Positions 17,316 to 26,764 of a stretch of DNA of 64,000 nt are shown here, in pieces. Positions within the stretch are counted from its first letter, which is position 1. Every line of letters begins with the position of its first letter. Location of the stretch: contig NZ_JH651384.1 in assembly GCF_000260135.1 (NCBI RefSeq), positions 4,386,693 to 4,450,692 of the forward strand. The letters are read 5' to 3'. The translations under genes and the position numbers were made by a program. This DNA is from Thiothrix nivea DSM 5205 (GTDB lineage Bacteria; Pseudomonadota; Gammaproteobacteria; Thiotrichales; Thiotrichaceae). The notes beneath the pieces are model-generated. The model did no database searches, had not been told where the DNA came from, and saw nothing but the letters and a program-made list of their open reading frames with translations.

Positions 17316-18226
17316 GTTGCCTGCTCCTGCACGTAATCCGCCAGCGTTTGCGTGAAGATGGCGATGCGACGGTTGAAGGCGTCTTGCGTATACCAGGCGC
17401 GGCGCGGGCTGAGGATGGTGTTGGGCAGACCCAGAAAACGTTCGTCTTCGTGGTGAATGTCCATGCCCGCATACGACAGCCTGCCGCTTTCCAGTGCCTC
17501 GTCCAGGGCGGCAATATCAATCAGCTCATCCGGCGAAATATTGATGAGGATGGCTCCCGGCTTGACCTTCGCCAGTGTGTCGGCGTTGATCAAGTGACGG
17601 GAATCTGCGTTTAGCGACAGGGTGAGGAAAATGATGTCGCTTTCCGCCAGCAGGGTGTCCATATCCACTTGGGTGGCGATGTCACTGTCTTTCGGTTTGC
17701 GATTGCAAAACACCACCTTGATGCCGAAGCCCTGCAACATGCGGGCAACTTGCGAGCCGATCGCACCCATGCCGATAATGCCCGCCTGCCTGCCGAACAG
17801 TTCGATGCCCTGATACTGGAAAATCTGGAAGTCTTCGTTACGGATTTCGCGGTTGTAATCAGCAATGCGCTTGGCGGAGGCCAGCATCAGCGCCATGGCG
17901 TGCTCGGCGACCGATGCGCCGGTGAATCCGGGGGTGTTGCGGATGTCGATGCCGTGTTGTTCGCAGTAAGCCTTGTCGATGTAATCGGTGCCTGTGGTGA
18001 TGGTGATGATCAGTTCCAGTTTCGGCAGTCTGGCAAGGTTTTCAGCGTTTAAATCCATCAGCGTGGTGATCAGGATTTGTGTGTCAGGGTGGGCTTCCAA
18101 CGACTTCACCAGTGAGAAGCCGCCGGAATGATCCTGCGCCCAGTGCATTTCAATACCGGGAATGTGGTCGAAACAGTCTTGCGGGTAAGGTTCGCGGTCA
18201 TTCAGGAACAGGCATTGTTTGCTCAT
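17312..18226 (-). CDS. D-2-hydroxyacid dehydrogenase-like protein lacking catalytic Arg and His
   Basis: The start at 18226 follows AGGAG by 9 bp, giving 304 residues. The Rossmann NAD-binding motif GIIGMGAIGS is intact and the fold matches the 2-hydroxyacid dehydrogenase family. The catalytic Arg (NTARGG in relatives) is replaced by P232 in NISPDE, and the catalytic His (TPHIG in relatives) by R275 in SPRRAW. So two residues of the R-E-H triad are missing. It may bind NAD(H) and do other chemistry, or be a regulatory or structural subunit. It overlaps its neighbours by 4 bp on both sides, so it is clearly maintained in the operon. Confidence 0.85.
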   Translation of the reverse strand: MSKQCLFLNDREPYPQDCFDHIPGIEMHWAQDHSGGFSLVKSLEAHPDTQILITTLMDLNAENLARLPKLELIITITTGTDYIDKAYCEQHGIDIRNTPGFTGASVAEHAMALMLASAKRIADYNREIRNEDFQIFQYQGIELFGRQAGIIGMGAIGSQVARMLQGFGIKVVFCNRKPKDSDIATQVDMDTLLAESDIIFLTLSLNADSRHLINADTLAKVKPGAILINISPDELIDIAALDEALESGRLSYAGMDIHHEDERFLGLPNTILSPRRAWYTQDAFNRRIAIFTQTLADYVQEQAT

Positions 18227-18849
18227 GCCGTATTCTCCTGTTTGGCCGGTACGGTGAACACCCAATAGTGACCGTCAGCTTCGCTGCCCAGATACGGCTT
18301 GTTCATACGGCAGTCCACCAGTGACAGCTCACCGGCATCCACTTGGCTTTTGTAATAACCATCGAAGTCATACGTGTCGTAGTAGGTGGTCTTGGTGCTC
18401 ATGATGATGGTTCCACCCGGTTTGGTGGCTTGCGCCAGATAGCTGAGGGATTTGGGTTCGACAAAATCCAGTGCGAATACGCCGCAACAAACGGTCAGGT
18501 CGTATTGGCCGTGCAGGAAAAACGGTAGCGGCTTGTTCAGGTCGATCCAGGCCATCAGGGTCTGGTAAGCGCCGGAATGATGCGCTTGGGCAATCATGCC
18601 CTGTGATAAATCGGTGCCGTCGATGTGCCGGAAACCCTTTTTTTGCAGCGCTTGCCCGACCAGCCCTGAGCCACAGGCCACGTCCAGCACCTTGAAATCC
18701 GCCAGGTCAGGGGAAACCGGGATTTTACCGGCGTCCGCCAGTTCCATGAGGTAGTCAACGATGTAGTCGGGGCCGTCGTAGTTTCTGGCGGCGACATCCT
18801 TGTTGTAGTCGGGTGCCCAGTTGTCGTAGCGTTCCTGATGGCTGATCAT
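18223..18849 (-). CDS. Class I SAM-dependent methyltransferase
   Basis: A 208-residue methyltransferase with SAM motif VLDVACGSGLVG near residue 70, acidic motif II GTDLS and a post-motif KPGGTIIMS. The N-terminal MISHQERYDNWAPDYN resembles the METTL27/UbiE-like small-molecule group. The substrate is unknown. It lies 45 bp after the enolase-superfamily gene and overlaps the dehydrogenase-like gene by 4 bp. Confidence 0.85.
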   Translation of the reverse strand: MISHQERYDNWAPDYNKDVAARNYDGPDYIVDYLMELADAGKIPVSPDLADFKVLDVACGSGLVGQALQKKGFRHIDGTDLSQGMIAQAHHSGAYQTLMAWIDLNKPLPFFLHGQYDLTVCCGVFALDFVEPKSLSYLAQATKPGGTIIMSTKTTYYDTYDFDGYYKSQVDAGELSLVDCRMNKPYLGSEADGHYWVFTVPAKQENTA

Positions 18850-18894
18850 GATGTTGTCTCGATCCTTGCTTGTGCGTGAAAAAAGTGTGATGGG

Positions 18895-20004
18895 TCAAGT
18901 ATAGACGGCAACCGGCTCGCCCAGTATGTCCATGATGGGTTCCAGCCCCAGACCGGGCGCGTCGGGCGGAATGCCAACACCGTTATCGAAGACGTAGCCG
19001 CCGAGTGCGGGTACGACCGTGTGCAGGCGGGTATTGTCGGAAGTCGCCAGCCGGTAGCGGGCCGGGGTGGCGGCGGCCAGATGCACGGCGGCGGTGCTGG
19101 CGATGACGCTGCCGCCGGTTTCCTCGATATTCATGCGCAACCCGGTTTGGACGCAGAAATCCCGCATCCGCCGCGCCTTGGTGACGCCGCCGACGCGCCC
19201 CAGCTTGATATTGATGGCCTGGGCGATATTCTCCCGCTGCGCCTGCAACAGATCCGTGTAGCTGTGGATGCATTCGTCCAGGATCAGCGGGTTGCGGGTC
19301 AGTTGCCGCACCGCGCGGCATTCGTCCAGGGTTTCGCAAGGCTGTTCGAAATACAGGGTGGGATCGTTTACGGCGTTGATGATTTGCACTGCCTGATCCG
19401 GCAGCCAGGCGCGGTTGGCGTCGATGGTGATTTTTTCATGGGCTTGCAGGTCGGCGCGGATGGCTTGTATACGGGCAATGTCGGTGGCCACATCACCGCC
19501 GATCTTGGGGGAAAAGATGCGGTAGCCCAGTTCGCGCAGGTTACGCAGGTCGGCCACCATTTCATCCGGTGAGCCGTTGGCGAATACGCCCAGAATGTCG
19601 ACGCTGTGGCTGAAACGCCCGCCCAGCAGGGCATACAGGGGCAGTTGCGTATGTTTGCCGAGAATGTCCCAGCAGGCCATATCCAGCGCCGATTTGACAT
19701 ACCAGTGACCGGCCAGCAACACATCCATGCTGTGGTTGAACTGATCCGGATACAGCGGGTTTTCGCCCAGCAGATGCGGAGCCAGCTCGGCGATACCGGC
19801 GTGAATCCCCGCCGAGAACGCGGGCAGGTAGGCATTGCCAAACGGGCAGCCTTCGCCCCAGCCGGTCAGCCCGGTATCGGTTTCGATAGCGACGATAACG
19901 CTGTCCATCTTCTCCACGTACACCCGCCCGCCCGAGACGAGGTAGGGTTTTTTGAGGGGAAGTTCCAGTGCGTACACTGTGATTTTGCTGATTCTGGCCG
20001 ACAT
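18895..20004 (-). CDS. Enolase-superfamily (mandelate racemase/MLE) enzyme, betaine epimerase-like (copy 1)
   Basis: The start at 20004 (MSARISKI) follows AGGGA, giving 369 residues. General acid/base lysines are present as K167 in SPKIGGD and K267 in NIKLGRVGG. Metal ligands lie in TIDANRAW, YFEQPC and ILDEC. The GWGEGCPFGNAY and KIGG segments resemble hydroxyproline-betaine 2-epimerase (HpbD) and cis-3-hydroxyproline dehydratase as I remember them. An amino acid or betaine epimerase or dehydratase is the best guess. The EgtD-like N-methyltransferase in the same region could make a betaine substrate. It heads a five-gene operon. Confidence 0.85.
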   Translation of the reverse strand: MSARISKITVYALELPLKKPYLVSGGRVYVEKMDSVIVAIETDTGLTGWGEGCPFGNAYLPAFSAGIHAGIAELAPHLLGENPLYPDQFNHSMDVLLAGHWYVKSALDMACWDILGKHTQLPLYALLGGRFSHSVDILGVFANGSPDEMVADLRNLRELGYRIFSPKIGGDVATDIARIQAIRADLQAHEKITIDANRAWLPDQAVQIINAVNDPTLYFEQPCETLDECRAVRQLTRNPLILDECIHSYTDLLQAQRENIAQAINIKLGRVGGVTKARRMRDFCVQTGLRMNIEETGGSVIASTAAVHLAAATPARYRLATSDNTRLHTVVPALGGYVFDNGVGIPPDAPGLGLEPIMDILGEPVAVYT

Positions 20005-20038
20005 TGCCCGTCCCTGTAGCAAAGTTCAAATTCATGGC

Positions 20039-20067
20039 AGTATACTGTCACGTAAGCAGGTGTTGAA
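20039..20067 (-). promoter_or_regulatory. Sigma70-like promoter of the enolase-methyltransferase operon
   Basis: Minus strand -35 TTCAAC (20067-20062), 17-bp spacer, -10 TATACT (20044-20039). It lies beside box site 6, which faces away from it; the shared region may allow one regulator to act on both directions. Confidence 0.55.
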
Positions 20068-20082
20068 CACAACCGGAGAAAT

Positions 20083-20098
20083 GTTAAGAAATGTTAAG
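20083..20098 (+). promoter_or_regulatory. Direct-repeat activator box, site 6
   Basis: A perfect GTTAAG-AAAT-GTTAAG repeat, with AATAGT (20125-20130) after 26 bp. It reads toward the DRE-TIM lyase gene. Confidence 0.75.
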
Positions 20099-20203
20099 CC
20101 CGATTGTGTTCGCGCCCGAACCTGAATAGTCTACTCACGTATCAGGCTGGCTGCTTTGTCGGCTGCTGGTAAATGCCGAGGTTTACGAAGCGGGATGCAA
20201 GAC

Positions 20204-21202
20204 ATGGCGGACATCAGTCTGGAAAATATACTGGACGTGACATTGCGGGATGGTGGTTATCTCAACCAGTGGCAGTTTTCCAGGAAAGAGGTCAGGTATC
20301 TGCTTGACTTTCTGGCAAGGCAAGGCATCAGGCAGGTTGAAGTCGGCTTCTTGCGTACTGCTGCTCAGACGACTTCCGTGGTCAATGGCTGTCCGGCTAC
20401 ATTTCTGCAAGAAATTACGCAGCAACATCCGGGGATGCAGTGGGTCGGCATGTTGAATCCGGCAGATGCGGACTGGCGGGAGGCGGTGGCGGGCAAGCTG
20501 CCATATCTGTCGCTGGTGCGCCTGACCTGCACAGCAGAGGTGATTGGGCAAGCCTTGGAGATTGCGGCTTATCTGCACGAACAATCTCCCACCATCAAGG
20601 TCAGCATCAACCTGATCTGCATTTCCTCTTACCGTTACGCTGAGATCGTTGATTTGTTGAAGCGCATCGCCCCGTCACCCCATGTCGACCGCCTGTATTT
20701 CGCTGATTCGCGTGGCGCTTTGTTACCGCACGAAATTGAGCCGTTGTATGCGCTGGCGAAACAGCATTGTCAACTGCCGTTGGGGTTTCATGCCCACGAT
20801 ACACTCGGCAATGCGGTTGAGAATTCCAACCGGGCATTTGTCTGTGGTTGCGATTTGATTGATGTTTCGCTGAACAGCTTTGGTCTGGCAGGGGGCAACA
20901 CCTCACTGGCTGCGTACCTGAAGGCAAATGCGCTGGCTGATACGCCCATCGAAACGGCGACCCTGGATTTTTGCGAACAGCACCTCTCGCTGCGGGAAGC
21001 GGACATGGGGGATCGCGGCCTGTTCGCCTTGCTCGCCCGGCAAAACGTTGACCCCATCTGGAGCGACGATCTGCTGGAAACGTATCCGCATGAGCTTGCC
21101 GGGTTGATAGACCGGTTGCCGCGACAGCCTTATAAAACGCTGGACGAGGTGCTGACTGCCATTCGTGCGCTGGAAAAAGAGCCTTGCCATGAGAAATGTT
21201 AA
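20204..21202 (+). CDS. DRE-TIM metallolyase (HMG-CoA lyase/hydroxy-oxovalerate aldolase-like)
   Basis: 332 residues from the ATG at 20204 (GGGA 8 bp upstream); the in-frame ATG at 20195 is an alternative. The superfamily signature DVTLRDGGY supplies the metal-binding Asp and catalytic Arg, and HAHDTLGN supplies two metal-binding His. Members make or break C-C bonds next to carbonyls with a divalent metal. It is closest in layout to 4-hydroxy-2-oxovalerate aldolases, but no acetaldehyde dehydrogenase partner is nearby. The stop codon lies inside box site 7, so it appears to be transcribed alone. Confidence 0.82.
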   Translation: MADISLENILDVTLRDGGYLNQWQFSRKEVRYLLDFLARQGIRQVEVGFLRTAAQTTSVVNGCPATFLQEITQQHPGMQWVGMLNPADADWREAVAGKLPYLSLVRLTCTAEVIGQALEIAAYLHEQSPTIKVSINLICISSYRYAEIVDLLKRIAPSPHVDRLYFADSRGALLPHEIEPLYALAKQHCQLPLGFHAHDTLGNAVENSNRAFVCGCDLIDVSLNSFGLAGGNTSLAAYLKANALADTPIETATLDFCEQHLSLREADMGDRGLFALLARQNVDPIWSDDLLETYPHELAGLIDRLPRQPYKTLDEVLTAIRALEKEPCHEKC

Positions 21203-21213
21203 GAAGTGTGACG
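21198..21213 (+). promoter_or_regulatory. Direct-repeat activator box, site 7
   Basis: GTTAAG-AAGT-GTGACG followed by TTTGCTTGTA, the same flank as sites 1 and 2. The -10 candidate TAACCT (21242-21247) starts after 28 bp. It overlaps the stop codon of the preceding gene and drives the five-gene operon 21280-27877. Confidence 0.68.
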
Positions 21214-21279
21214 TTTGCTTGTATCCGGCGAAATTAGCGCCTAACCTTTCCGCAATGTGACAGGAAAGAGGCTCAGCTA

Positions 21280-22515
21280 ATGTTCAACAACTACCGCTCG
21301 TATCCGTCGTTAGCCATGGATGAGGTCATGGATGTCTTTGAACAGGTTGACCATCAACGTCAGGAACCGATCAATTTCGGCAAGGGCGTTTCCTGCTTCA
21401 ACCCGTTCGATTACGTCGATGTCTGTCTGAATGGTGAAAACCTGGGGCGGCACGTGGGTTACGGCGATATCAACGGGCTGGAGAGTTTGCGTCACGCCAT
21501 TTGTCGCTACTACGGGGAAAAATTCAATTACGATCTGGCGCCGCAACGGGTTTGCATTACCGATGGCGCATCCGGAGCGCTGAACATTGCCCTGGCGATG
21601 TTGCTTGAAACGGATGGGGAAATCATCCTGCCGAAATCCCATTATCCGGCTTACAAGGTGCTGGCGCAGATATTCGAGGCTCGCTGCATTCTGGTTCCGG
21701 TCAGGGATGATTACTGCATTGATGTGGAACAGTTGCCGCGTTTCATTACTCACAAGACGCGAGCCATCCTGCTTAATTCCCCCAGCAATCCACATGGCGC
21801 GGTGCTGAGTGCGGATGAATTGGAAGCCATTTCCCGACTGGGTGTACCCGTTATCTTCGATGAGGTGTATCAATCCCTGCCGTTAGGTAATGAGCCTATC
21901 CCCAGCGCCATTCACTGTTCCGACCGACATATGCTGGTGAACAGCCTGTCCAAGTCACTGGCTATCGCCGGGTTCCGCGTCGGTTACCTGATCGTGCCGG
22001 AATCCCAGGTGCAACTGATGACCAACGTAAAGGCCATCCTGAATATGTGCACCAGCCTGCCCAGCCAGATGTTGGCGGAAAAGTTGTTTCGGCACTGGGA
22101 TGAACTGGTCGGCAGGCATCGGCAAATGCTGCGCGGCAACTGGCGTACCTTTGAGCAGACGGCGAAATATTTTGGCTTGCGTCTGCGTTCACACCCCAAA
22201 GCCGGTTTCTTCGCCTTGGTGGATGTGGCGGAAGCGAATCGGGACGCCATGCAGGTTTCACATGAGCTGGCGCGTTACCATGCGCTGGGTTCGACGCCGG
22301 GAATTGATTTTCAGCATTACGATAACGCCTTCCTGCGTTTGAACTTCGCCTGTCATCCGCACCAGATCAAGCTGGGGTTGGCGCGTCTGGCCAATTACCT
22401 GCAATGTGATGAGCGCAAGCCGCTGCCCAAACCGACCCCTTTGCCTGTTGGCCGGACAAGACACAAGCACAGAATCCTTTTACCGGAAAAACAGTTTTTA
22501 GGAGCCGCCGTATGA
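21280..22515 (+). CDS. Class I/II PLP-dependent aminotransferase
   Basis: A 411-residue fold-type I aminotransferase. The PLP-binding Lys is in NSLSKSLAIAGFRVG, the PLP-phosphate region is DGASGALN, and FDEVY carries the pyridine-N Asp. The substrate is not predictable; aspartate/aromatic-type aminotransferases and related lyases share these motifs. It opens an operon and overlaps the following oxygenase by 4 bp (ATGA), so the two products probably act in sequence. Confidence 0.87.
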   Translation: MFNNYRSYPSLAMDEVMDVFEQVDHQRQEPINFGKGVSCFNPFDYVDVCLNGENLGRHVGYGDINGLESLRHAICRYYGEKFNYDLAPQRVCITDGASGALNIALAMLLETDGEIILPKSHYPAYKVLAQIFEARCILVPVRDDYCIDVEQLPRFITHKTRAILLNSPSNPHGAVLSADELEAISRLGVPVIFDEVYQSLPLGNEPIPSAIHCSDRHMLVNSLSKSLAIAGFRVGYLIVPESQVQLMTNVKAILNMCTSLPSQMLAEKLFRHWDELVGRHRQMLRGNWRTFEQTAKYFGLRLRSHPKAGFFALVDVAEANRDAMQVSHELARYHALGSTPGIDFQHYDNAFLRLNFACHPHQIKLGLARLANYLQCDERKPLPKPTPLPVGRTRHKHRILLPEKQFLGAAV

Positions 22516-23513
22516 CGAATACCGCTACTCAGCGCCCCATTTACCCGTTTGGTGATCAGCCTTTCGCCCTGGGAATGGAGGATTATCAGGTAGATTGTGC
22601 CATCCATACCGATGATCTGGAACAGGCCATTCGCGGGCAGTGGCGCGAACAGGGGCTGGTCGTGCTGAAAAATACCGGCATGCAACATTTGAGTGAATTA
22701 CAGCGTTGGGCCGAGGTTCTGTTTCAGGATTTCGCCGCCTATGAAGGTGGTTCCGCACCGCGCGACAAGTTTGGGAAGCATGTTTTCGCCCTGGGGGATG
22801 CGCCGCCGACGATTGATTTGTGTTTCCACAATGAAGGCTGTTACCTGCCGGTTTACCCGCGTTGCTTCGTGATTGGCTCGACGCGATGCCCGCAGGAAGG
22901 GGGCTTTACCCTGCTGGCGGATAATGAAAAAGCCACGCAAGCCTTGCTGGCGACGGATATCGGTCAGAAGCTCAAGGATAAAGGCATGCGTTACGTGCGC
23001 ATGATGTATGACCGGGAGCTGGCCTGCGAGCTGGGTTACAAGCCTTGGCAGGATACGTTTTTCACCAACGATCCGCGTGAGGCCGAACAGTCCGTGCAGG
23101 CCAAGGGCTGGGATTACGAGTGGCTGCCGAATGGGCACTTGCGCACCAGTTACAGCGTGGACGCTTACGAATACCACCCGGAACTGGACAAATCGCTGTT
23201 TTTTGCCGGTTTGGCCAGCCATGCCGCCTTTTTCGACCAGTGGCATCCGTTCAATGCCATGCCGGATGAGGAACGTCCGCTGAACATGACGCTGGGTGAC
23301 GGCACACCGTTCACCAATCAGGAAATCGCCGACATTTACGCGGCCTACAACCACGCTTCCCTGGCGCTGGACTGGAAGCAGGCGGATTTGGCATTGCTGG
23401 ATAACCTGCGCTGGGCGCACGCCCGCCCGGCGTTCACCTTGCAGGCAGGTGAAGAGCGTGTTCTGGGTGTGGCCATGGGCATGATGACAGAGCGTGTGGG
23501 CAACCGTTTTTAA
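22512..23513 (+). CDS. TauD-like Fe(II)/2-oxoglutarate oxygenase (HxE type)
   Basis: A 333-residue protein related to the clavaminate synthase/SyrP branch. The proximal ligands read FHNEG, an H-x-E variant known in some amino-acid-hydroxylating members, and the distal His is in RWAHARPAF. It is only distantly related to the dioxygenase at 2044. It is translationally coupled to the aminotransferase and followed 22 bp later by an enolase-superfamily gene. Confidence 0.78.
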   Translation: MTNTATQRPIYPFGDQPFALGMEDYQVDCAIHTDDLEQAIRGQWREQGLVVLKNTGMQHLSELQRWAEVLFQDFAAYEGGSAPRDKFGKHVFALGDAPPTIDLCFHNEGCYLPVYPRCFVIGSTRCPQEGGFTLLADNEKATQALLATDIGQKLKDKGMRYVRMMYDRELACELGYKPWQDTFFTNDPREAEQSVQAKGWDYEWLPNGHLRTSYSVDAYEYHPELDKSLFFAGLASHAAFFDQWHPFNAMPDEERPLNMTLGDGTPFTNQEIADIYAAYNHASLALDWKQADLALLDNLRWAHARPAFTLQAGEERVLGVAMGMMTERVGNRF

Positions 23514-23535
23514 GTTTTAAGCAGGAGGCGTCGTT

Positions 23536-24645
23536 ATGCGCATCAAGCAAGTTTCTCTCTATCACAAGATCATGCCAATGATTTGCGGCAAATTCTCCTG
23601 TTCACTGGAGCCGGGCACCGAAACCGCTGACGTGGTGATTACCCGCGTGGAAACCGAATGCGGCTTGGTGGGTTACGGCGAGGCTGGTTCGGTCGGCGGC
23701 TACCCCAATTACGCAGCGGGTACGGTCAGCAGCAGTGCTGAGCTGATCGAACGCCACTTGATGGATAAAGACCCGCGCAATGTCAATGACATCCAGTACG
23801 TGATGTCACTGATTGACGGGCATGGCGCGATCAAGGCCGGTTTTGATATGGCGTGCTGGGATATTCTCGGCAAGTCCAGTGGTAAGCCTCTGTATGAGCT
23901 GCTGGGCGGCAAACTGCGTGACCGCGTGCCGATTTACCGATCCATTCCGACCATCGAGCCGGAAGAGATGGCGCAGTCGGTGGATGACTGGCGCAGCGAA
24001 GGCTACCGCATGTTCCAGTTGCGGGTTGGGCATGGCGACATCCAGGCCGATTTGCAGCGCATTGCCGGTGTCATCGCCAAACGCAAGCCGGGTGAACTGT
24101 TCACGGTGGACGTGGCTGGTCACTGGCGGCGCGATGAAGCCTTGTACATCCTGAATACGGTCAAGGATCTGGATTTCACCATTGAACAACCCTGCTGGAC
24201 GATGGAAGATTGCATGTCGATCCGCGACCGCACTGCGTTTCCGCTGAAGCTCGACAATAGCCTCAACGGGGTGCAGGATGTGTTGCGCGCCTACAAAAAC
24301 AACGCCTGTGACAGCGTGGTGATCCAGGTCAACAAGTACGCCGGTGTCACCCAGGCGAAATTTGCCCGCGATATTGCCGCTGCCGGAGGCATGGGTATTA
24401 CCTATGCCACACAGTGGGGCACGGAAATTACCGGTGCTGTGCTGGTGCATCTGGCCTTGACGACCCCGCTTAACCGTTTTATCAGCACCCTGGATATTCA
24501 CAACTACTCGTCACTGACAGTCGCGACCAATGACCCGATCGTGGTCGATAACGGCTTTATGTGGATGGGCAGCGATGCGCCGGGGCTGGGCGTGGTGGTC
24601 GATGACGAGCGGCTGGGTGAGCCGGATCGGGTGATCAGCCAATGA
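23536..24645 (+). CDS. Enolase-superfamily protein lacking both catalytic lysines (copy 2)
   Basis: 369 residues with an AGGAGG RBS. The fold and metal-ligand regions are kept (TVDVAGHW, TIEQPCW, LKLDNS). The two acid/base lysines are replaced by R163 in FQLRVGHG and Q264 in VVIQVNKYAG. The close paralogue at 26765-27877 keeps Lys at both positions (163 and 264). Normal proton-abstraction chemistry on both faces is unlikely, so this may be a partner subunit, a metabolite-binding protein or an enzyme with changed chemistry. It sits between an oxygenase and P-type ATPase copy 3. Confidence 0.85.
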   Translation: MRIKQVSLYHKIMPMICGKFSCSLEPGTETADVVITRVETECGLVGYGEAGSVGGYPNYAAGTVSSSAELIERHLMDKDPRNVNDIQYVMSLIDGHGAIKAGFDMACWDILGKSSGKPLYELLGGKLRDRVPIYRSIPTIEPEEMAQSVDDWRSEGYRMFQLRVGHGDIQADLQRIAGVIAKRKPGELFTVDVAGHWRRDEALYILNTVKDLDFTIEQPCWTMEDCMSIRDRTAFPLKLDNSLNGVQDVLRAYKNNACDSVVIQVNKYAGVTQAKFARDIAAAGGMGITYATQWGTEITGAVLVHLALTTPLNRFISTLDIHNYSSLTVATNDPIVVDNGFMWMGSDAPGLGVVVDDERLGEPDRVISQ

Positions 24646-24665
24646 TGAAGTTGGCAGGTTGAGCT

Positions 24666-26738
24666 ATGCCGATTCCTTTGTTGGTTGCGGGTCTGGCGCT
24701 GGGCGGTAGTACGGGTGTGCTGTTGGGCAAACTGCGTAACGCACGCCGCCGCAAGCAATCACAGCGACAGCAACTGCTGACGCAGCGTGAAGCGGCATTG
24801 CCAGTCAAGTCCCCGCCAGAAAAGCAAAAAGTGGCCATGTCAGCGGCTGAGGCGGAGGCGGCGCAGCAGCAGCGTATTTCGCTAGGTGCATTAGGCTTTC
24901 TGGGGCTGGGAGCTTTGACGATACCTACAGTTGGCTTGGTGGGTTTGCCGCTGCTGGCTTACAACTATGCCTACATGATGCGTAAAATCTGGAAGTCTTA
25001 TCAGGAAAAGCGCAAGTGGAGCATTGCTGCACTGGACGCGATCTCGATCAGTTTTGCCATTTTCATGGGTTTCTTTATTACCGCAGGTCTGTTGTTTGCG
25101 GCGTTTTTTACCGCCAATCGCCTGATTGCGCGTACCGAGCGTGAGGCACAAACCGATTTCAGTCGTATTTTTGGTGAACTGGGTGAAACCGTCTGGCTGT
25201 TAAAAGACGGCGCGGAAATCGAAGTGCCGCTGGAAAGCTTGCAAGCTAAAGACGTGATTGTGGTACACGCGGGTGAAATGATCCCGGTGGATGGTCATGT
25301 CATTGCCGGTGAGGGTACGGTCGACCAGCATTTGTTAACCGGCGAATCACAGCCTGCTGAAAAGAAAGCCGGTGATGGCGTATTTACTTCCACCTTGCTA
25401 ATTGCCGGTAGTTTGCAGGTGGTAGTGGAAAGGCAGGGTGTGGACACCCTTACCGGGCAAATTGCCAAAACCCTGGAACACGCCGCTACCTTCAAGCACC
25501 AGGTGCAATCACGCGGCGAAAAGCTGGTCGAGCAGGGGGCATCGCGCACCATGCTGGCGTCTGCGCTGGCGTTGCCCTTTCTGGGGTTGGGGCAGGCGGT
25601 CGCGCTGAGCTACAGCGGTTTCGGCTATCAGATGCGCATGTCAGCGCCGTTGATGGTACTGAACTACCTGCGGATTGCCTCCCGTAACGGTATTTTGGTG
25701 AAAGACGGGCGCGCGCTGGATACCCTGCAAAAGGTCGATACCATCGTGTTCGACAAGACCGGCACACTGACGGAAGAAGTGCCGCAAGTGGGGCAGGTGA
25801 TTGCCTGCAGCGGTTTCAGTGAGCAACAGTTATTGCAATACGCGGCCAGCGCCGAGCAGCGTCAGAAACACCCGATTGCTCAGGCCATTTGCCATCACGC
25901 CGGGCGGCAAGGTGTGGCAATGCTGAGTGTACTGAATACCGATTATGCGGTTGGGCACGGTTTACAGGTTACCTTGCAGGATAAACAACAGGATTCAACA
26001 CCGCATACTATCCTGATTGGTAGCCGTCGCTTTGTGGATGCCGCAGGCATTGCCGTGCCGGATACCATTGAAAGTTTGCAGGCTGCCGCCGGTGATAAAG
26101 GCTACTCGGTGGTGTATGTTGCCACCCGTGAAGGTGAGTTAATGGGCGTGATCGAATTACGACCTGCCTTGCGCCCGCAAGCTAAAGAAGCGATTGAGAC
26201 ACTGCATAAACTGGGTGTGACGTTGTACATCATCTCCGGCGACCAGGAAAAACCTACCCGCCATCTGGCGCAAACGCTGGGCATCGATCACTACTTTGCC
26301 GAAACCCTGCCGGAAGGCAAGGCGCAACATATTGAAAGTTTGCAGGCGCAAGGGCGCAAAGTGTGCTTTATCGGTGATGGCATTAACGATTCCGTTGCGC
26401 TGCAAAAAGCGGATGTATCGGTGTCGTTGCACGGCGCGGCGACGATTGCGCAGGACACCGCTGATATTTTGCTGATGACGCCGGACTTATTGCACCTGCC
26501 TTACTTGCTAAACATGTCGACCGAATTGCATCAACGCATGAATAACAGTGAGCTACTGAATAATGCGTTCGGTATTGCCTGTGTCTCCGGTGTGTTGCTA
26601 CTGGGAATGGGAACCAGTGGCGCGATTCTGCTGTATTCCGGCGGCTTGCTGACCAATTTGTCCAACTCGATGCTGCCCTTGCTAACCCACCCCGAAAAAC
26701 AGGCCATTCCCAAGGCTAGATCATTACCCCCTGATTGA
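24666..26738 (+). CDS. P-type ATPase, atypical P1B-like (copy 3)
   Basis: A 690-residue paralogue of the pumps at 4829 and 12256. TGES is at 225-228, the phosphorylated Asp is D363 in DKTGTLT, the hinge reads GDGINDS. The intramembrane site is S326-A327-P328. The N-terminus is a Gly-rich hydrophobic segment followed by RNARRRKQSQRQ. It is flanked by two enolase-superfamily paralogues, with gaps of 20 and 26 bp, in one transcript from box site 7. The coupling of a pump to metabolite enzymes is unusual. Confidence 0.88.
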   Translation: MPIPLLVAGLALGGSTGVLLGKLRNARRRKQSQRQQLLTQREAALPVKSPPEKQKVAMSAAEAEAAQQQRISLGALGFLGLGALTIPTVGLVGLPLLAYNYAYMMRKIWKSYQEKRKWSIAALDAISISFAIFMGFFITAGLLFAAFFTANRLIARTEREAQTDFSRIFGELGETVWLLKDGAEIEVPLESLQAKDVIVVHAGEMIPVDGHVIAGEGTVDQHLLTGESQPAEKKAGDGVFTSTLLIAGSLQVVVERQGVDTLTGQIAKTLEHAATFKHQVQSRGEKLVEQGASRTMLASALALPFLGLGQAVALSYSGFGYQMRMSAPLMVLNYLRIASRNGILVKDGRALDTLQKVDTIVFDKTGTLTEEVPQVGQVIACSGFSEQQLLQYAASAEQRQKHPIAQAICHHAGRQGVAMLSVLNTDYAVGHGLQVTLQDKQQDSTPHTILIGSRRFVDAAGIAVPDTIESLQAAAGDKGYSVVYVATREGELMGVIELRPALRPQAKEAIETLHKLGVTLYIISGDQEKPTRHLAQTLGIDHYFAETLPEGKAQHIESLQAQGRKVCFIGDGINDSVALQKADVSVSLHGAATIAQDTADILLMTPDLLHLPYLLNMSTELHQRMNNSELLNNAFGIACVSGVLLLGMGTSGAILLYSGGLLTNLSNSMLPLLTHPEKQAIPKARSLPPD

Positions 26739-26764
26739 GTTCGCTGGAACCTGAGGATATTGCC

